Source: Bacilli bacterium (GTDB lineage: Bacteria; Bacillota_I; Bacilli_A; RF39; UBA660). From it: a stretch of DNA of 64,000 nt. Shown here piece by piece: positions 34,418 through 44,775 of this stretch. Position numbers and translations under genes: made by a program. The stretch spans positions 151,974 to 215,973 of the forward strand of contig JAFSEY010000004.1 in NCBI GenBank assembly GCA_017435485.1, written 5' to 3'. Position 1 is the first letter of the stretch. The number at the start of each line of letters is the position of its first letter. The notes under the pieces were generated by a model. The model was not told the DNA's origin. It ran no database searches and saw only the letters and a list, made by a program, of their open reading frames with translations.

Positions 34418-36205
34418 ATGAAATTTGTTAATATTTTAAAAAAGCTGGACCTTATTGATGTTGAAAAATTAATTAAAGAAGTAAAAGAGTTATTTAAGAT
34501 GTTCAAATTATCTAATAATGAAGAAAATATTATATTAGACAATGCTGCTAAAATACTTTTAAGAAAACAATCAATAACTTATTCTATTGCTAAATCTACT
34601 TTTAATTTACAATATATAAAAACAATAAAACAAAAAATTAAAGATGAAACTATTAATATAGAAGAAATAATATTTCAATATCCGGAAATAAAGGATAATA
34701 TTTTATATAAAGATATTATTAATGCTCACCAAAGAAAATTAAATTCAAAAACTACACCAATTTTAGTATTTGATTTACCTTTTATAACAATAAATCCTAA
34801 TATACCTAAAGATGAAACGATAAAGTTGTTAAATAGTTGTTCAGAGATTCAATATAATTATGTACTAAACCATTTAACAAAAAAAGAACATAATATCTTA
34901 ATTAAAAAATATGGGATTAAATTAGATGAAAACAATGTTATAGGTGTTAAAGATAATCAATATTTAATAGACGTTATAATTCCTAAAATAGACAATATGA
35001 TTAATCGTTTTGCGGGATATTATTATTTTGATCAAATATTTGCTGATAAAAATAATAAGCTTGAATCTGTATCAGCTTTTTATAGTTTAGATAGTCGATA
35101 TAAAAGAATATTAATTAGATGTTATGGGCCTAAATTAGATCAGCCGATAGATAAAAATATTAGTCAAGATTTAGAACAAAAACTAAAAAACTTGATAATT
35201 CCTAGATTAAGAAATAACGATAATAAAATAACTAATAGTCGCAAAATGGTGAGTTTTCAACGACTTTTAATTAGTGGAGAAGATTATACACTATCTATGC
35301 TTCCCCAAGGATATATAGATTTAATAAATGCTGCTATAGGTAACGACCAAAAAGTTTTTAGTTCATGCTCTAATTCTTCAGATACTAAAGAATTAATTAG
35401 AATTATTGATTATTTATTAGAAATAATATTGACATCTGAAGAAATTTCAATACTAAGTTATCATTATGGTTTAATTGATAATCAAAGGCTTACTTTTAAA
35501 GAAATTGCAGACAAATTTGGATTGAAAAAAAGCAAAATTAGTAATAATTATATAAGTATAATTGAAAAACTTAGATTATCACCAGAATTAAAAAAATTAT
35601 TTCAGTATTTAAATAAAAAAAATAATAGTATTCAATTAAATGCATTAATAAAAAAGACAAGTGAAGACAATAAAGGTGAATATAATTTACTTACGAGTTT
35701 TTATGGTTTCTTTTCTAAAGATGAAGTGACAAAATTGTCGTCTGCCATGAGATGCCTTACTGCAGACGAAATATTACTTATCAATGATATATTTTATCTT
35801 GGATTATCTCAAGAAATAAATTTAAAAAATATTTATGATGAAGAAAAAATACAGTTAAAAAGCATAGTTGAAAAAATAAAACAACACATTTTAAATGATA
35901 ATCATATAGAAAACAGCTTTTCAGGCCAAAAAATATATAATATTTGTACTAGATTATATGTGGAACCAATATATAATGATATATGTTCAAATTTATCAAC
36001 TATTGAAAAAGATGTATTAAATTTATGTTTGACACATGATGATTTAGGTGAAGAAACTTTAAAATATATTTCAACAATTTTAAATAAACCTGTTCCTGAA
36101 ATTATATCAGTTTTAAAAATGGCTTTGCAAAAAATTTCAATTATCTTACATGATAAAAGTAAAAATAATGTTTTAATAAGACAATTGATGATATCGCAAA
36201 AATAA
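34418..36205 (+). CDS. Sigma-region-4-like multi-module protein, 595 residues
   Basis: No known family. About residues 140-270 contain two copies of the YG module, e.g. YYYFDQIFADKNNKLESVSA, then YKRILIRCYGPKLDQPID and IIPRLR. Around 330-390 the sequence ISILSYHYGLIDNQRLTFKE, then IADKFGLKKSKI and IIEKLRLSP follows the sigma-70 region 4 pattern (E-Y-x-V-I-x-x-x-F-G-L ... E-I-A ... K-L-R). Further modules follow (YGFFSKDEVTKLSSAMRCLT; IYNICTRLYVEPIYNDIC). The C-terminal 270 residues parallel those of the 949-residue neighbour in order and spacing, so the two are paralogues. There is no signal peptide. A role in transcription is inferred from the region-4 likeness and the neighbours. Confidence 0.62.
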   Translation: MKFVNILKKLDLIDVEKLIKEVKELFKMFKLSNNEENIILDNAAKILLRKQSITYSIAKSTFNLQYIKTIKQKIKDETINIEEIIFQYPEIKDNILYKDIINAHQRKLNSKTTPILVFDLPFITINPNIPKDETIKLLNSCSEIQYNYVLNHLTKKEHNILIKKYGIKLDENNVIGVKDNQYLIDVIIPKIDNMINRFAGYYYFDQIFADKNNKLESVSAFYSLDSRYKRILIRCYGPKLDQPIDKNISQDLEQKLKNLIIPRLRNNDNKITNSRKMVSFQRLLISGEDYTLSMLPQGYIDLINAAIGNDQKVFSSCSNSSDTKELIRIIDYLLEIILTSEEISILSYHYGLIDNQRLTFKEIADKFGLKKSKISNNYISIIEKLRLSPELKKLFQYLNKKNNSIQLNALIKKTSEDNKGEYNLLTSFYGFFSKDEVTKLSSAMRCLTADEILLINDIFYLGLSQEINLKNIYDEEKIQLKSIVEKIKQHILNDNHIENSFSGQKIYNICTRLYVEPIYNDICSNLSTIEKDVLNLCLTHDDLGEETLKYISTILNKPVPEIISVLKMALQKISIILHDKSKNNVLIRQLMISQK

Positions 36206-36226
36206 AAAGCAAATTTATTAAAAGTA

Positions 36227-36235
36227 TGGTATAAT
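36227..36235 (+). promoter_or_regulatory. Extended -10 promoter before the 949-residue sigma gene
   Basis: TGGTATAAT at 36227-36235 is an extended -10 element (TGnTATAAT) 24 bases before the start codon. No -35 box is evident, as expected for this type. It suggests that the large sigma gene can be transcribed independently. A GGGGG ribosome site lies at 36248-36252. Confidence 0.55.
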
Positions 36236-36258
36236 AAATAATATTTAGGGGGCATATA

Positions 36259-39108
36259 ATGAGCAATATAGAATTATTAAGTAAAACAATTAACATTAAT
36301 GAGCTCTTAAATATGATAGAACAATCATATGCTTTTTTATGTTTAGATGATCAGACCAAATATACATTAGATGAAAAAGCAGCAAAAAAAAGTTTAGAAT
36401 ATCCTAATATAAATTTGGCTAAAGCTAGACTCATATTTAATGATATTTATAATAAATATATTAAAAAACAATTAGAAAAAGATTGTAATTATATTATTCT
36501 TGATAATTACTTTGAAGCTAATAAAAATAATAATTTTCTAACTAATTTAAATAATTTGTTTAGAATGATATTTGGTATTTTTGATATAGATATGGCATTA
36601 TATGTCTTAAATAATGAAGAAAATGAAAATTATGTAAGAGAAATTTATGAAAAAAATAAAGAAATAATTATACAGCAAGGTATTGAAATTATATCTAGAA
36701 ATGATATCTTAATTACTTTAATAGAAGCTTATTGTAATAAGAACAATATAGATTTGACTAATCAAGATTATTTTAATATAGAATCGTTAGTAAAAGAAGA
36801 AAGTAGAAGGAAGAAATCCAAGAATGATAATGATATTTATAACGAAGATGCTTTTGTTCAATACTGTAAACAAATACCTAATAAAATATTGACCTATGAA
36901 GAAGAAGTTGATTTAGCTTATAAAATAAAAAACGGGGATAAACAAGCTGAAGAAAAGTTTGTAAAACATAATTTAAAATTAGTTATTCCTATTGCCAAGA
37001 AATATGTAGGACCTAGGACACCTTTATTAGATTTAATTCAGGAAGGAAATTTCGGGTTAACAAAAGCAGTGAAAAAATTTAATCCTGATAAACATTGTAA
37101 GTTTAGTACTTACGCTATATGGTGGATAAGACAAAGTATTTTAAGTTATTTATACAACACAAAGGAAGAAATCCGAATTCCCCTTAATAAACAAGCTGAA
37201 ATCAATAAATTAAGAAGATGTGTTGAAAGGATGAGATTAAAATCGGGTGAATATCTTGATTTTGAAGAAATTGCCAAAGAAATGGGGATTTCAATTAAAA
37301 AAGTTAAAGAATTATTAGAGGTTAATTTTGAAGTTATATCATATGATGCTCCTGTTAGTGGAACTGAACATACTCTTTTGCAGGAAATATTAATTATTCC
37401 TGATGAAGTTTCAATTGAAGATGAAGGCGTTAAAAGCATTTTAAGAAGCCAATTAAAAGATATTATGTCAAAGTATTTAGATAGTAGAGAATATCAAGTG
37501 ATTAATTATCGATTTGGGCTTGAAAATAACAATCCCATGTCTTTAGAAGAAGTTGGAAAGATATTTAATATAACTAGGGAAAGAGTTCGCCAAATCGAAG
37601 CAAAAGCTTTGCGTAAACTACGTGAACCTTTTAGTGATCGCGATTTATCAACAGAATTTAATAGTAATAACCATAACCTTGAGATAAGTACTTCAATTAA
37701 AAAGCTAGAAGAAAAACAACAAATAACACTAGAGGATAAGGAAATATTAGAATTATTAAAGTTAATTACTGAGGATGAAAAGGCAATATTAAAAGATGGA
37801 TTAGGTGATAATACTTATAGTATTTTATTAAGAAAATTTGGCAAGGAATATCAATCTATTACTCATTTATCTTTAAAAGAAGAAAAAAAATGCAAAAATG
37901 AAATATATCCTTATTTAAGAAATTTATTACTGAAGTATCGAGGCTATTATTATTATAAACAATTATTTAGAGATAAAGATGAAACATCAATGATAGAGGC
38001 GTTTTATAGTTTAACTTTATCTGAACAAAAAATATTGATTGATTGTTATGGTCCATACTTAACTAACTGTTTAGATAATCGTGTTTCTAAGGAAAAAGTT
38101 AGTCTTTTAATAAAAGTTTCAAGTAAATTAAAAAGACACATTTCATCAAATAATTTAAGAAATTCGCTAAATATATTTAATGAAAACTATAATTTATATA
38201 ATTTATCGCAAAATTTTAATATATTGTTAGGTGAAGTATATAAAGATGAATCATACAAAAATTTTGATTTTTTAGCTTATAGAGTGTTTTCAAAATTAGA
38301 AGAAAGTTTAAAATGCATTTTAAAAGTAATCTTAAATGATGAGGAGTATGAAGTTATTAATTTGTTTTATGGTTTAGATAATAATATATATCTAAAAAAA
38401 ACTAATATTGCTAAAAAATTAAAAAAAAGTGAAAAAAAGATTAACGATATTTACAATAAAGCAATTCTTAAATTAAGAATGTCTCCGCATTTAAATAATA
38501 TATTTAAAAATTTAAATAAAAATACACGAGATTTGCCTAGTATTCAGCAAAGTAATAGCTCAGTTAATATAAAAGCAGGAAATGTGAATTTTTATAGTTT
38601 CTTTACAGTTGAAGAATGTAAATACTTAGATTTTGCTATTAGAAAACTTACTGCAGATGAACAATTAAATATATACGAAGTTTTTAAAGATGGTTTAGAA
38701 ACTGAAATATTATTTAGTTCCCTAAGCGATGATGAGCAAAAGTGTCTAAATAATATAATTGTAAAATTAAAAACAATAATAATGAATAGTAATGACATAA
38801 ATTTACGTAAAGTTTTTAATATATGCCGCTATCTATATAATAATCTTATTTTTGAAATAATATGTCATGAGTTAGATTATGAAGAAAGAGATCTTTTGGG
38901 CAAAGTAATTATATGTGTTGAACAAGGTATTGAGCCTATAGATCATATCTCAAAAAAATATAATATTAATAAAAGAGAACTAGTTAATAATTTAAAATGT
39001 ATTTTAGAAAAAATATTAAAACGATTAGATTTCTTAAAACAGCAAAATAACTTAGTAAGGAAATTAATTAAAGATAATAATATTAGGGTAGGTAATGAAT
39101 ATGAATAA
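36259..39108 (+). CDS. Giant sigma factor: complete sigma-70 core with a 490-residue C-terminal extension
   Basis: Residues about 1-200 are unassigned and helical. About 205-460 is an RpoD-like core: TYEEEVDLAYKIKNGDKQAE, DLIQEGNFGLTKAVKKFN, KFSTYAIWWIRQSI with the melting tryptophans, region 3 (FEEIAKEMGISIKKVKELL), and region 4 (YQVINYRFGLENNNPMSLEE, then ITRERVRQIEAKALRKLRE). After that come YG-type modules (YYYYKQLFRDKDETSMIEAF; EQKILIDCYGPYL), a second region-4-like block (EYEVINLFYGLDNNIYLKKT ... AILKLRMSP), and a C-terminal domain shared with the 595-residue neighbour. Bacterial sigma factors of the 70 family normally end at region 4. It overlaps the next gene by 8 bases. It may be an alternative sigma factor whose tail binds the giant repeat proteins. 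Confidence 0.82.
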   Translation: MSNIELLSKTININELLNMIEQSYAFLCLDDQTKYTLDEKAAKKSLEYPNINLAKARLIFNDIYNKYIKKQLEKDCNYIILDNYFEANKNNNFLTNLNNLFRMIFGIFDIDMALYVLNNEENENYVREIYEKNKEIIIQQGIEIISRNDILITLIEAYCNKNNIDLTNQDYFNIESLVKEESRRKKSKNDNDIYNEDAFVQYCKQIPNKILTYEEEVDLAYKIKNGDKQAEEKFVKHNLKLVIPIAKKYVGPRTPLLDLIQEGNFGLTKAVKKFNPDKHCKFSTYAIWWIRQSILSYLYNTKEEIRIPLNKQAEINKLRRCVERMRLKSGEYLDFEEIAKEMGISIKKVKELLEVNFEVISYDAPVSGTEHTLLQEILIIPDEVSIEDEGVKSILRSQLKDIMSKYLDSREYQVINYRFGLENNNPMSLEEVGKIFNITRERVRQIEAKALRKLREPFSDRDLSTEFNSNNHNLEISTSIKKLEEKQQITLEDKEILELLKLITEDEKAILKDGLGDNTYSILLRKFGKEYQSITHLSLKEEKKCKNEIYPYLRNLLLKYRGYYYYKQLFRDKDETSMIEAFYSLTLSEQKILIDCYGPYLTNCLDNRVSKEKVSLLIKVSSKLKRHISSNNLRNSLNIFNENYNLYNLSQNFNILLGEVYKDESYKNFDFLAYRVFSKLEESLKCILKVILNDEEYEVINLFYGLDNNIYLKKTNIAKKLKKSEKKINDIYNKAILKLRMSPHLNNIFKNLNKNTRDLPSIQQSNSSVNIKAGNVNFYSFFTVEECKYLDFAIRKLTADEQLNIYEVFKDGLETEILFSSLSDDEQKCLNNIIVKLKTIIMNSNDINLRKVFNICRYLYNNLIFEIICHELDYEERDLLGKVIICVEQGIEPIDHISKKYNINKRELVNNLKCILEKILKRLDFLKQQNNLVRKLIKDNNIRVGNEYE

Positions 39109-42100
39109 AATAGTAGTGGAAAAGCTAAAAGGACATAGTCAAACTGAGATTGATATTGCCTTAAAATGCTTAGATCTAGATGAATTAACTTTGATAGAAT
39201 TACCTAACTATGAGAATAGTATAACTGATTCGTTAAATTTTATTGCTAATAAAATGTTAGAGTTTTTAAAATTTAGAGAACATGTATTGGCAAAAAAAAC
39301 ACTGCATAGTTATTTTATTTCATTATGTCCTTATCAAATAAGATTTAATAACACTTTAAAAAAATTACCTTCTAAGGAACTAGAATTATTAAATAATCTT
39401 AATAATGATGAATTAATTATAAAAGCATTTAATGAAATAATCCCTAAAATAAATTATGATTTAATTATATTTACAAGTCACTTTGATCCATTATTCATAA
39501 GTTATTTTAATGGATATAAAATTGATGATGTTCCGGTGGCTCTAAGTAATTTAAATAATAAAGAATTAGAATTATTATTTAAAGCTTATGGAAAAAATTT
39601 GGATCAAGCTATTAGTTCTAAAAATGTAAATAGTGAAGAAAGAAAAATAATATTTAATGAATTATTTCCAAAAATAACAAAATATTTAACAAATATAGAA
39701 CTACCAGCATATAAATTCAATTTAAGTAATGTTTTTAAAGAATTAAAGATTATTGGAATTGAAACTGTTGCGTTACAATTGCCAGAAGAATATCGTAATT
39801 TTATTTTTAAATATTTTAATAAAGATTTTAATTCTTACAAAAGTGTGTTAGAGTTTAGTAAAGAAGAATATGAATATTTAACTAATAAAATAATCCCTTT
39901 AATTAAGAGCTATGCTTATAATACAAATGTTGAAATGGATTACACTTGTTTTTTAAATTTCTGGAATGGCAGAACTTTAGAACAGTTAGCACCATATTTA
40001 ATTGGGCTTAATAAAAAAGAATATGAATTTTTAGTGGAATTATATGGGAAAAATTTAGAAAAGATATTAAACTATGATTTAGATGATAAACAAAAGAATT
40101 ATTTAAAAAAAGTTGTTGGAAAAATAAAAACTGAAATACAAAACAATCCTGAACAAAAAGATATTATTAAAATTTGGGATGAAATAAAAAAAGGTAATTC
40201 TACTAATATTTTAAAAATGAGTTGTTGTAAAGTAAATGGAGTTTATAAAAATATAATTGATGAATTTTTTGGGAAAGATTTAGAAAATATTTTAACACCT
40301 AAAATAGAAAATTTAACTATTGATGAGTTATGGAAATTAAATAATACTATATTTACAGAAATTAAAGAAAGTATAAAATTATATGGAAGTGGACAATTAA
40401 TTAAAGACTTAAAAGAAGCTAATAAATATTTTATTGATGGAGTTTTTAAAGATTATGATATTGTTAAACTATTATCAGCTGTAGCAAAATTGGCGGCTAA
40501 AGATATTGGAACTTTAAAAGATATGTATGGGGTAAATTTAAATCGTCCATTATTAACATTAGATAAAAATAAATTTAATGACTTAATTTATGATATTTTC
40601 CCTGAGTTATTAATGATATTAGAAAGTAAAGATTTTGAACAAGAATTAGCAAAAGATATGTATTTATTTAATCTTTATCCAAGCGATATTAATATAGTAA
40701 GAAGTATAGTTAATAATTTAAAAGAAGAAGATCTATTAATTGTAAAAAAACTTTATGGGGAAAATTTAGAGCAAAGATTAAGTTTTAATAATGCAACAAT
40801 GTCTAATCAAGAGTTTCTAAGCTTTAGAATTAGAATAATTCAAAAAATAAAAGTAGCAATTAATAATTATATTCAAACTGGAAAATTAGATTCTTTTAAA
40901 CCTATAGTACAACAAAAATCTAATTCAAAAAATAATAGCGTAAATGTTTCTAATAAGCTAGCTGAACCTAAATTACAATATTTTTACAAAATATTTGGAG
41001 AAGAAGAGGAAGTAAAAGAAAAAGTAAATAAACTTTTAACGCAAATTCCTGATGAATATATTATTTTATTAAAAAAATTATATGGTGAAACTCTTCAAAA
41101 TCCAATTTGCCAAAAAAATGTTTCAATGGGTGAATATAGTAAATTTTATGGTTCAATATTACCAAAATTAACAGCAATGTTTAACGGAATCAGCGTTAGT
41201 TTTAATATACACAAATTACGTAATAATTTTTATAATTATTTTATGATTGAAGAATCATCTAAAGAAAGTTTTTTAGACATAATAAATAATTTAGAAGAAG
41301 AACACAAAAACATAATATTTAATATTTATGGAGAAAATTTAGATATGTTTTTCGGGACAATGAGAGTTAATTCTGAGGAGTTGCATTTATTTTATAATAT
41401 TATAATTCCTAATATTCAGTTAAAACTACAAGAAAATAAATTAGTATTAACAAGAAAGAAAAAAAATAAACGTGCTTCATCTTATGGAAAATTATTAAAA
41501 GTCTTTGGTGATGGCAAAGAACAAGAAGTAAAAGCTGCAATCGCTAAATTACCTGAAAAGTATCAGTTACAATTAAAAGTATTATATGGTGAAAATTATG
41601 ATCAAGATATAATCTTTTCAAAAAGAGAATATAATAATTTAATACAAACTATTATTCCAAAATTAAGAAAAATAGTTGATGGCGAAGAAGTAACTTTTAG
41701 TAATTCTGTAAATAAAGGGAAAAAATCTACGAAGTATTCCTATTTTTATAGATTATTTGGTGAAGAACCAGAAGTAACAGAAAAAGTTCAAGACGCATTA
41801 AAAAAAGTTCCAGAAGAAAAAATAAGTTTACTTAAAAAAATGTATGGAGAAGATTTAGAACAAGTTTTGAACCGAGATAATATTACTGATAGTGAATATA
41901 CCGAATTTAGAGGATTAATCAGTAAGATAAAAGATATTTTAGACGGTAAAGACGTAAAATTTGTAAAGAAAACTGATTATTCTGATTTCTATAAAATATT
42001 TGGTGAGGAACCAGATGTAAAGGAAAAAGTTCAAGACGCATTGAAAAAAGTTCCAGAAGAAAAAATATGTTTACTAAAAAAAGTATATGGAGAAAATTTA

Positions 42101-44689
42101 GAGCACCTTTTAAATCATGATAATGTTACTGACAATGAATATACAGAGCTGAAAAAACTTGTTAATAAAATAAAAGATATTTTAGAAGGAAAAGAAGTTA
42201 ATTTTACAAAATCTCGTAATTATTCTTATTTCTTTGATATTTTTAATGAAGGCGTTGAAGATAAGGATAAACAAAAAGTACTTGTAAAAGAAATTGTTAG
42301 AAATTTACCGGATAAATATAAAATCATAATAACTGCTATGTATGGAGAAGATTTAGATAAAAAGATGAATTTTGATACAATATCAAAATCTAATTATTCA
42401 ACTTATGTAAAAAATATTGTTCCAAAAATTGAACAGGCTTTATATGGAGAAAGTAAAGTAAAAAAATCAGTTAAGCAACATCCATATTTAATAGATGCGT
42501 TTAGTAAAATGAGTGTTACAAATGAACAACTAGTCGAAGCTATCAATAAGTTACCTGAAGAAGATAAGTTAACATTAAAAAAACATTATGGTAATGATTA
42601 TATAGAAAAATTAGAACCTAGCGAATCAGAAGATTATGAAAATATAATTAATTTAATAATACCTAAAATAAAAAAAATACTTAAAGGTAATACTAGAACT
42701 AAAAGAATTTCAAAAAATATATATTTGCTTAAAATATTTGGTGAGGAAAAAGAACAAGAAGTTAAAGCTGCAATATTAAAACTACCTGAAAAGTATCAAA
42801 TACAATTAAAGGTATTATATGGTGAAAATTATGATCAAGATTTAAAATTTTCTAAAAAAGAATATGATAATTTTAGACAAACTATTCTGCCAAAATTAAA
42901 AACATTAGTTAATGGTGAAGAAGTATCTTACAAAAATGAATCTAAATATGCATATTTATTTAAGATATTTGGTGAAGATGATGATACTAAAGAAGTGGTA
43001 AAAACTGCAATATTACAATTACCAGAAAAACATCAAAATTTATTAAAAAATATGTATGGAGAAAATCATGATCAAAAAATGGTTTATGACCGAAAAACTT
43101 ATAATAATTTCAACCAAACAATATTACCCAAATTACAATCGTTAATTAATGGTGAAGAATTAACTCATGTTAGAGAAGGAAAATATAGTGAATTTTATAG
43201 AATATTTGGTAAAAAAGAAGAGGTAAAAGAAATAGTAGATGAAGCAGTAAAACTATTACCAGAAGAATGTAAATTAGTATTAAAAAGATTATATGGTGAA
43301 AATTTAGATCAAAAATTACCGCCATTTAAAGATGTAAAAAATGATTATAGATCTTTTACCCGTACAATATTGCCTAAATTAAAACGCTTAATTAATGGAG
43401 AAATTGATAGAGAAAAAATATCTTATGGTAAAGAAACAAAATATAGTGAATTTTATAGAATATTTGGTAAAAAAGAAGAGGTAAAAGAAATAGTAGATGA
43501 AGCTGTTTTAAAATTACCAGAAAAGTATTTAATAATATTAAAAAAATTATATGGTGATAATTTAGACCAAAAAATGTCTAATTATAATGAATTGAAAAAG
43601 GAATATGTTACTTTCATAGGGACTATTTTGCCAAAATTACAAGCATTAATAAATGGTGAGGAAGTAACTTTTGGAAAGGTAAGCAAATATAAATATTTTT
43701 ATAAGATTTTTGGCGAACAGGAAAATATAGTAGTTAAATTAGCTGAATTAGTAAATAATTTAAATGAAAACCATCAACGAATTTTAAAAAATACTTATGG
43801 CGATGACTTAAATAAGGAAGCTAATTTTAATAATATATCTAAATCAGATTATTCAACATTAGCTTATACTATTATTCCAAAAATTAAGGAAGGATTATCA
43901 GGTAAAAATATTACTATTACAGAAACAAAATATACTTATTTTCTTGAAATATTTGGAGAAGATAATACTAAAGAAAGAATAATAGAAATTGTTAATAATT
44001 TATCAGAAAAACATCAAGATATATTATATAGATTATATGGCAGTGAATTAAATAAACCTATTTGTAGAGACAAGATCACTGATACTGAATATTCAAACTT
44101 TGTTCATACAATAATTAAGAAAATAAAAAATGAATTAGAGGGAGTCATAAATACTAACCGCTCAAGATATACCAATTTTTATAGTATTTTTGGAGCGGAA
44201 AATAATCAAGCGTTAATAAAAAGCTGTGTATTAGAATTAAACAAAGCTTATCAAGATGTTTTAGTTAGATTATATGGAAAAGATTTTAATGAAGAAATGA
44301 ATTATAATCGAAAAGATTATGATTGTTTAAAAAATACTATAATTCCTAAGATAACAAAGCTTATTACTAATAGTGCATCTTCTAATGCCATGATTGGCAC
44401 TGATGATCAATTCAAACAAAATCTACTTAATATTTATTATAATCCATTATTTGTTCAACTTAGTAAAATGTTACCAGAAAAAGATTGTTTAATTTGGGTA
44501 TATTATTGGGGATATAATGATGGTAAAAGATATACAATAGAAGAATTGGTTAATTTATTAAATGTTACTAATGAAGATGTTTTAAATTCATTAAAAAAAT
44601 CTGCTACGTTAATTAGTAATACTTTAGAATATGTAAGTAAAGTATTTCATGTCGATGAATTAGCTAAATTAATAAGATTAAAAGATTAA
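39101..44689 (+). CDS. Giant YG-module repeat protein, about 1,862 residues
   Basis: No known family. There is no signal peptide, membrane helix or sorting signal, so it is cytoplasmic. After an N-terminal domain of about 120 residues, around 20 tandem modules of about 75-90 residues fill the protein. The consensus is Y-x-x-F-(Y/F)-x-I-F-G-E, an acidic helix, L-P-E-K-Y-Q, L-K-K-L-Y-G-E-N-L-D-Q, then E-Y-x-x-F and I-L-P-K-L-K. The first six are diverged and the later ones are alike. The last 90 residues (YYNPLFVQLSKMLPEKDCLI, YTIEELVNLLNVTNEDVLNS) resemble the HTH-like end of the two multi-module sigma-related genes. M1 at 39095 is possible, but AGGT at 39090-39093 fits ATG 39101. The start overlaps the giant sigma gene by 8 bases. 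Confidence 0.7.
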   Translation: MNKIVVEKLKGHSQTEIDIALKCLDLDELTLIELPNYENSITDSLNFIANKMLEFLKFREHVLAKKTLHSYFISLCPYQIRFNNTLKKLPSKELELLNNLNNDELIIKAFNEIIPKINYDLIIFTSHFDPLFISYFNGYKIDDVPVALSNLNNKELELLFKAYGKNLDQAISSKNVNSEERKIIFNELFPKITKYLTNIELPAYKFNLSNVFKELKIIGIETVALQLPEEYRNFIFKYFNKDFNSYKSVLEFSKEEYEYLTNKIIPLIKSYAYNTNVEMDYTCFLNFWNGRTLEQLAPYLIGLNKKEYEFLVELYGKNLEKILNYDLDDKQKNYLKKVVGKIKTEIQNNPEQKDIIKIWDEIKKGNSTNILKMSCCKVNGVYKNIIDEFFGKDLENILTPKIENLTIDELWKLNNTIFTEIKESIKLYGSGQLIKDLKEANKYFIDGVFKDYDIVKLLSAVAKLAAKDIGTLKDMYGVNLNRPLLTLDKNKFNDLIYDIFPELLMILESKDFEQELAKDMYLFNLYPSDINIVRSIVNNLKEEDLLIVKKLYGENLEQRLSFNNATMSNQEFLSFRIRIIQKIKVAINNYIQTGKLDSFKPIVQQKSNSKNNSVNVSNKLAEPKLQYFYKIFGEEEEVKEKVNKLLTQIPDEYIILLKKLYGETLQNPICQKNVSMGEYSKFYGSILPKLTAMFNGISVSFNIHKLRNNFYNYFMIEESSKESFLDIINNLEEEHKNIIFNIYGENLDMFFGTMRVNSEELHLFYNIIIPNIQLKLQENKLVLTRKKKNKRASSYGKLLKVFGDGKEQEVKAAIAKLPEKYQLQLKVLYGENYDQDIIFSKREYNNLIQTIIPKLRKIVDGEEVTFSNSVNKGKKSTKYSYFYRLFGEEPEVTEKVQDALKKVPEEKISLLKKMYGEDLEQVLNRDNITDSEYTEFRGLISKIKDILDGKDVKFVKKTDYSDFYKIFGEEPDVKEKVQDALKKVPEEKICLLKKVYGENLEHLLNHDNVTDNEYTELKKLVNKIKDILEGKEVNFTKSRNYSYFFDIFNEGVEDKDKQKVLVKEIVRNLPDKYKIIITAMYGEDLDKKMNFDTISKSNYSTYVKNIVPKIEQALYGESKVKKSVKQHPYLIDAFSKMSVTNEQLVEAINKLPEEDKLTLKKHYGNDYIEKLEPSESEDYENIINLIIPKIKKILKGNTRTKRISKNIYLLKIFGEEKEQEVKAAILKLPEKYQIQLKVLYGENYDQDLKFSKKEYDNFRQTILPKLKTLVNGEEVSYKNESKYAYLFKIFGEDDDTKEVVKTAILQLPEKHQNLLKNMYGENHDQKMVYDRKTYNNFNQTILPKLQSLINGEELTHVREGKYSEFYRIFGKKEEVKEIVDEAVKLLPEECKLVLKRLYGENLDQKLPPFKDVKNDYRSFTRTILPKLKRLINGEIDREKISYGKETKYSEFYRIFGKKEEVKEIVDEAVLKLPEKYLIILKKLYGDNLDQKMSNYNELKKEYVTFIGTILPKLQALINGEEVTFGKVSKYKYFYKIFGEQENIVVKLAELVNNLNENHQRILKNTYGDDLNKEANFNNISKSDYSTLAYTIIPKIKEGLSGKNITITETKYTYFLEIFGEDNTKERIIEIVNNLSEKHQDILYRLYGSELNKPICRDKITDTEYSNFVHTIIKKIKNELEGVINTNRSRYTNFYSIFGAENNQALIKSCVLELNKAYQDVLVRLYGKDFNEEMNYNRKDYDCLKNTIIPKITKLITNSASSNAMIGTDDQFKQNLLNIYYNPLFVQLSKMLPEKDCLIWVYYWGYNDGKRYTIEELVNLLNVTNEDVLNSLKKSATLISNTLEYVSKVFHVDELAKLIRLKD
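43180..43245 (+). repeat. 66-bp exact direct repeat, copy 1
   Basis: Bases 43180-43245 are identical to 43438-43503; the offset is 258 bases, exactly 86 codons. Both encode KYSEFYRIFGKKEEVKEIVD plus two residues. Exact DNA identity inside an otherwise diverged array marks a recent duplication or gene conversion of one module. Confidence 0.9.
43438..43503 (+). repeat. 66-bp exact direct repeat, copy 2
   Basis: This is the second copy of the 43180-43245 sequence, in the same reading frame. The bases on both sides differ between copies. Confidence 0.9.
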
Positions 44690-44718
44690 GGATTGTTATA
44701 TTATAATAATCCTTTTTT
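44689..44718 (+). terminator. Terminator after the first giant gene
   Basis: GGATT (44690-44694) with the following TTATA pairs with TATAA and AATCC (44702-44712), leading to TTTTTT. TATAAT at 44742-44747 may start the next transcript. Confidence 0.72.
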
Positions 44719-44775
44719 CTTTAAAAAAATATATTTTATTCTATAATAGATAAAAAATTTAATAGGGGAGTAAGT

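Larger units (their letters stand above)
40973..44380 (+). repeat. Array of similar YG modules within the giant protein
   Basis: About 14 consecutive coding modules are seen, each roughly 225-270 bases, with in-phase similarity at protein level. The YG cores include YGENYDQD, YGEDLEQV, YGENLEHL, YGEDLDKK, YGENHDQK, YGENLDQK, YGDNLDQK, YGDDLNKE and YGSELNKP. Some neighbours are nearly identical in DNA: 41781-41830 and 42024-42073 differ by few bases, at an 81-codon offset. Confidence 0.85.

Noticed and set aside
35902..36255. Minus-strand ORF of 117 codons
   Set aside because: It lies wholly opposite the coding end of the 595-residue protein, has a biased composition and no ribosome site; a shadow frame.
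37146..37439. Minus-strand ORF inside the giant sigma core
   Set aside because: It is opposite well-conserved sigma regions 2.4-3 and has no supporting signals.
40973..44380. CRISPR array or noncoding DNA repeats
   Set aside because: The repetition is at codon level in one open frame with unit lengths of about 225-270 bases and diverged copies; no short identical repeats with unique spacers are present.
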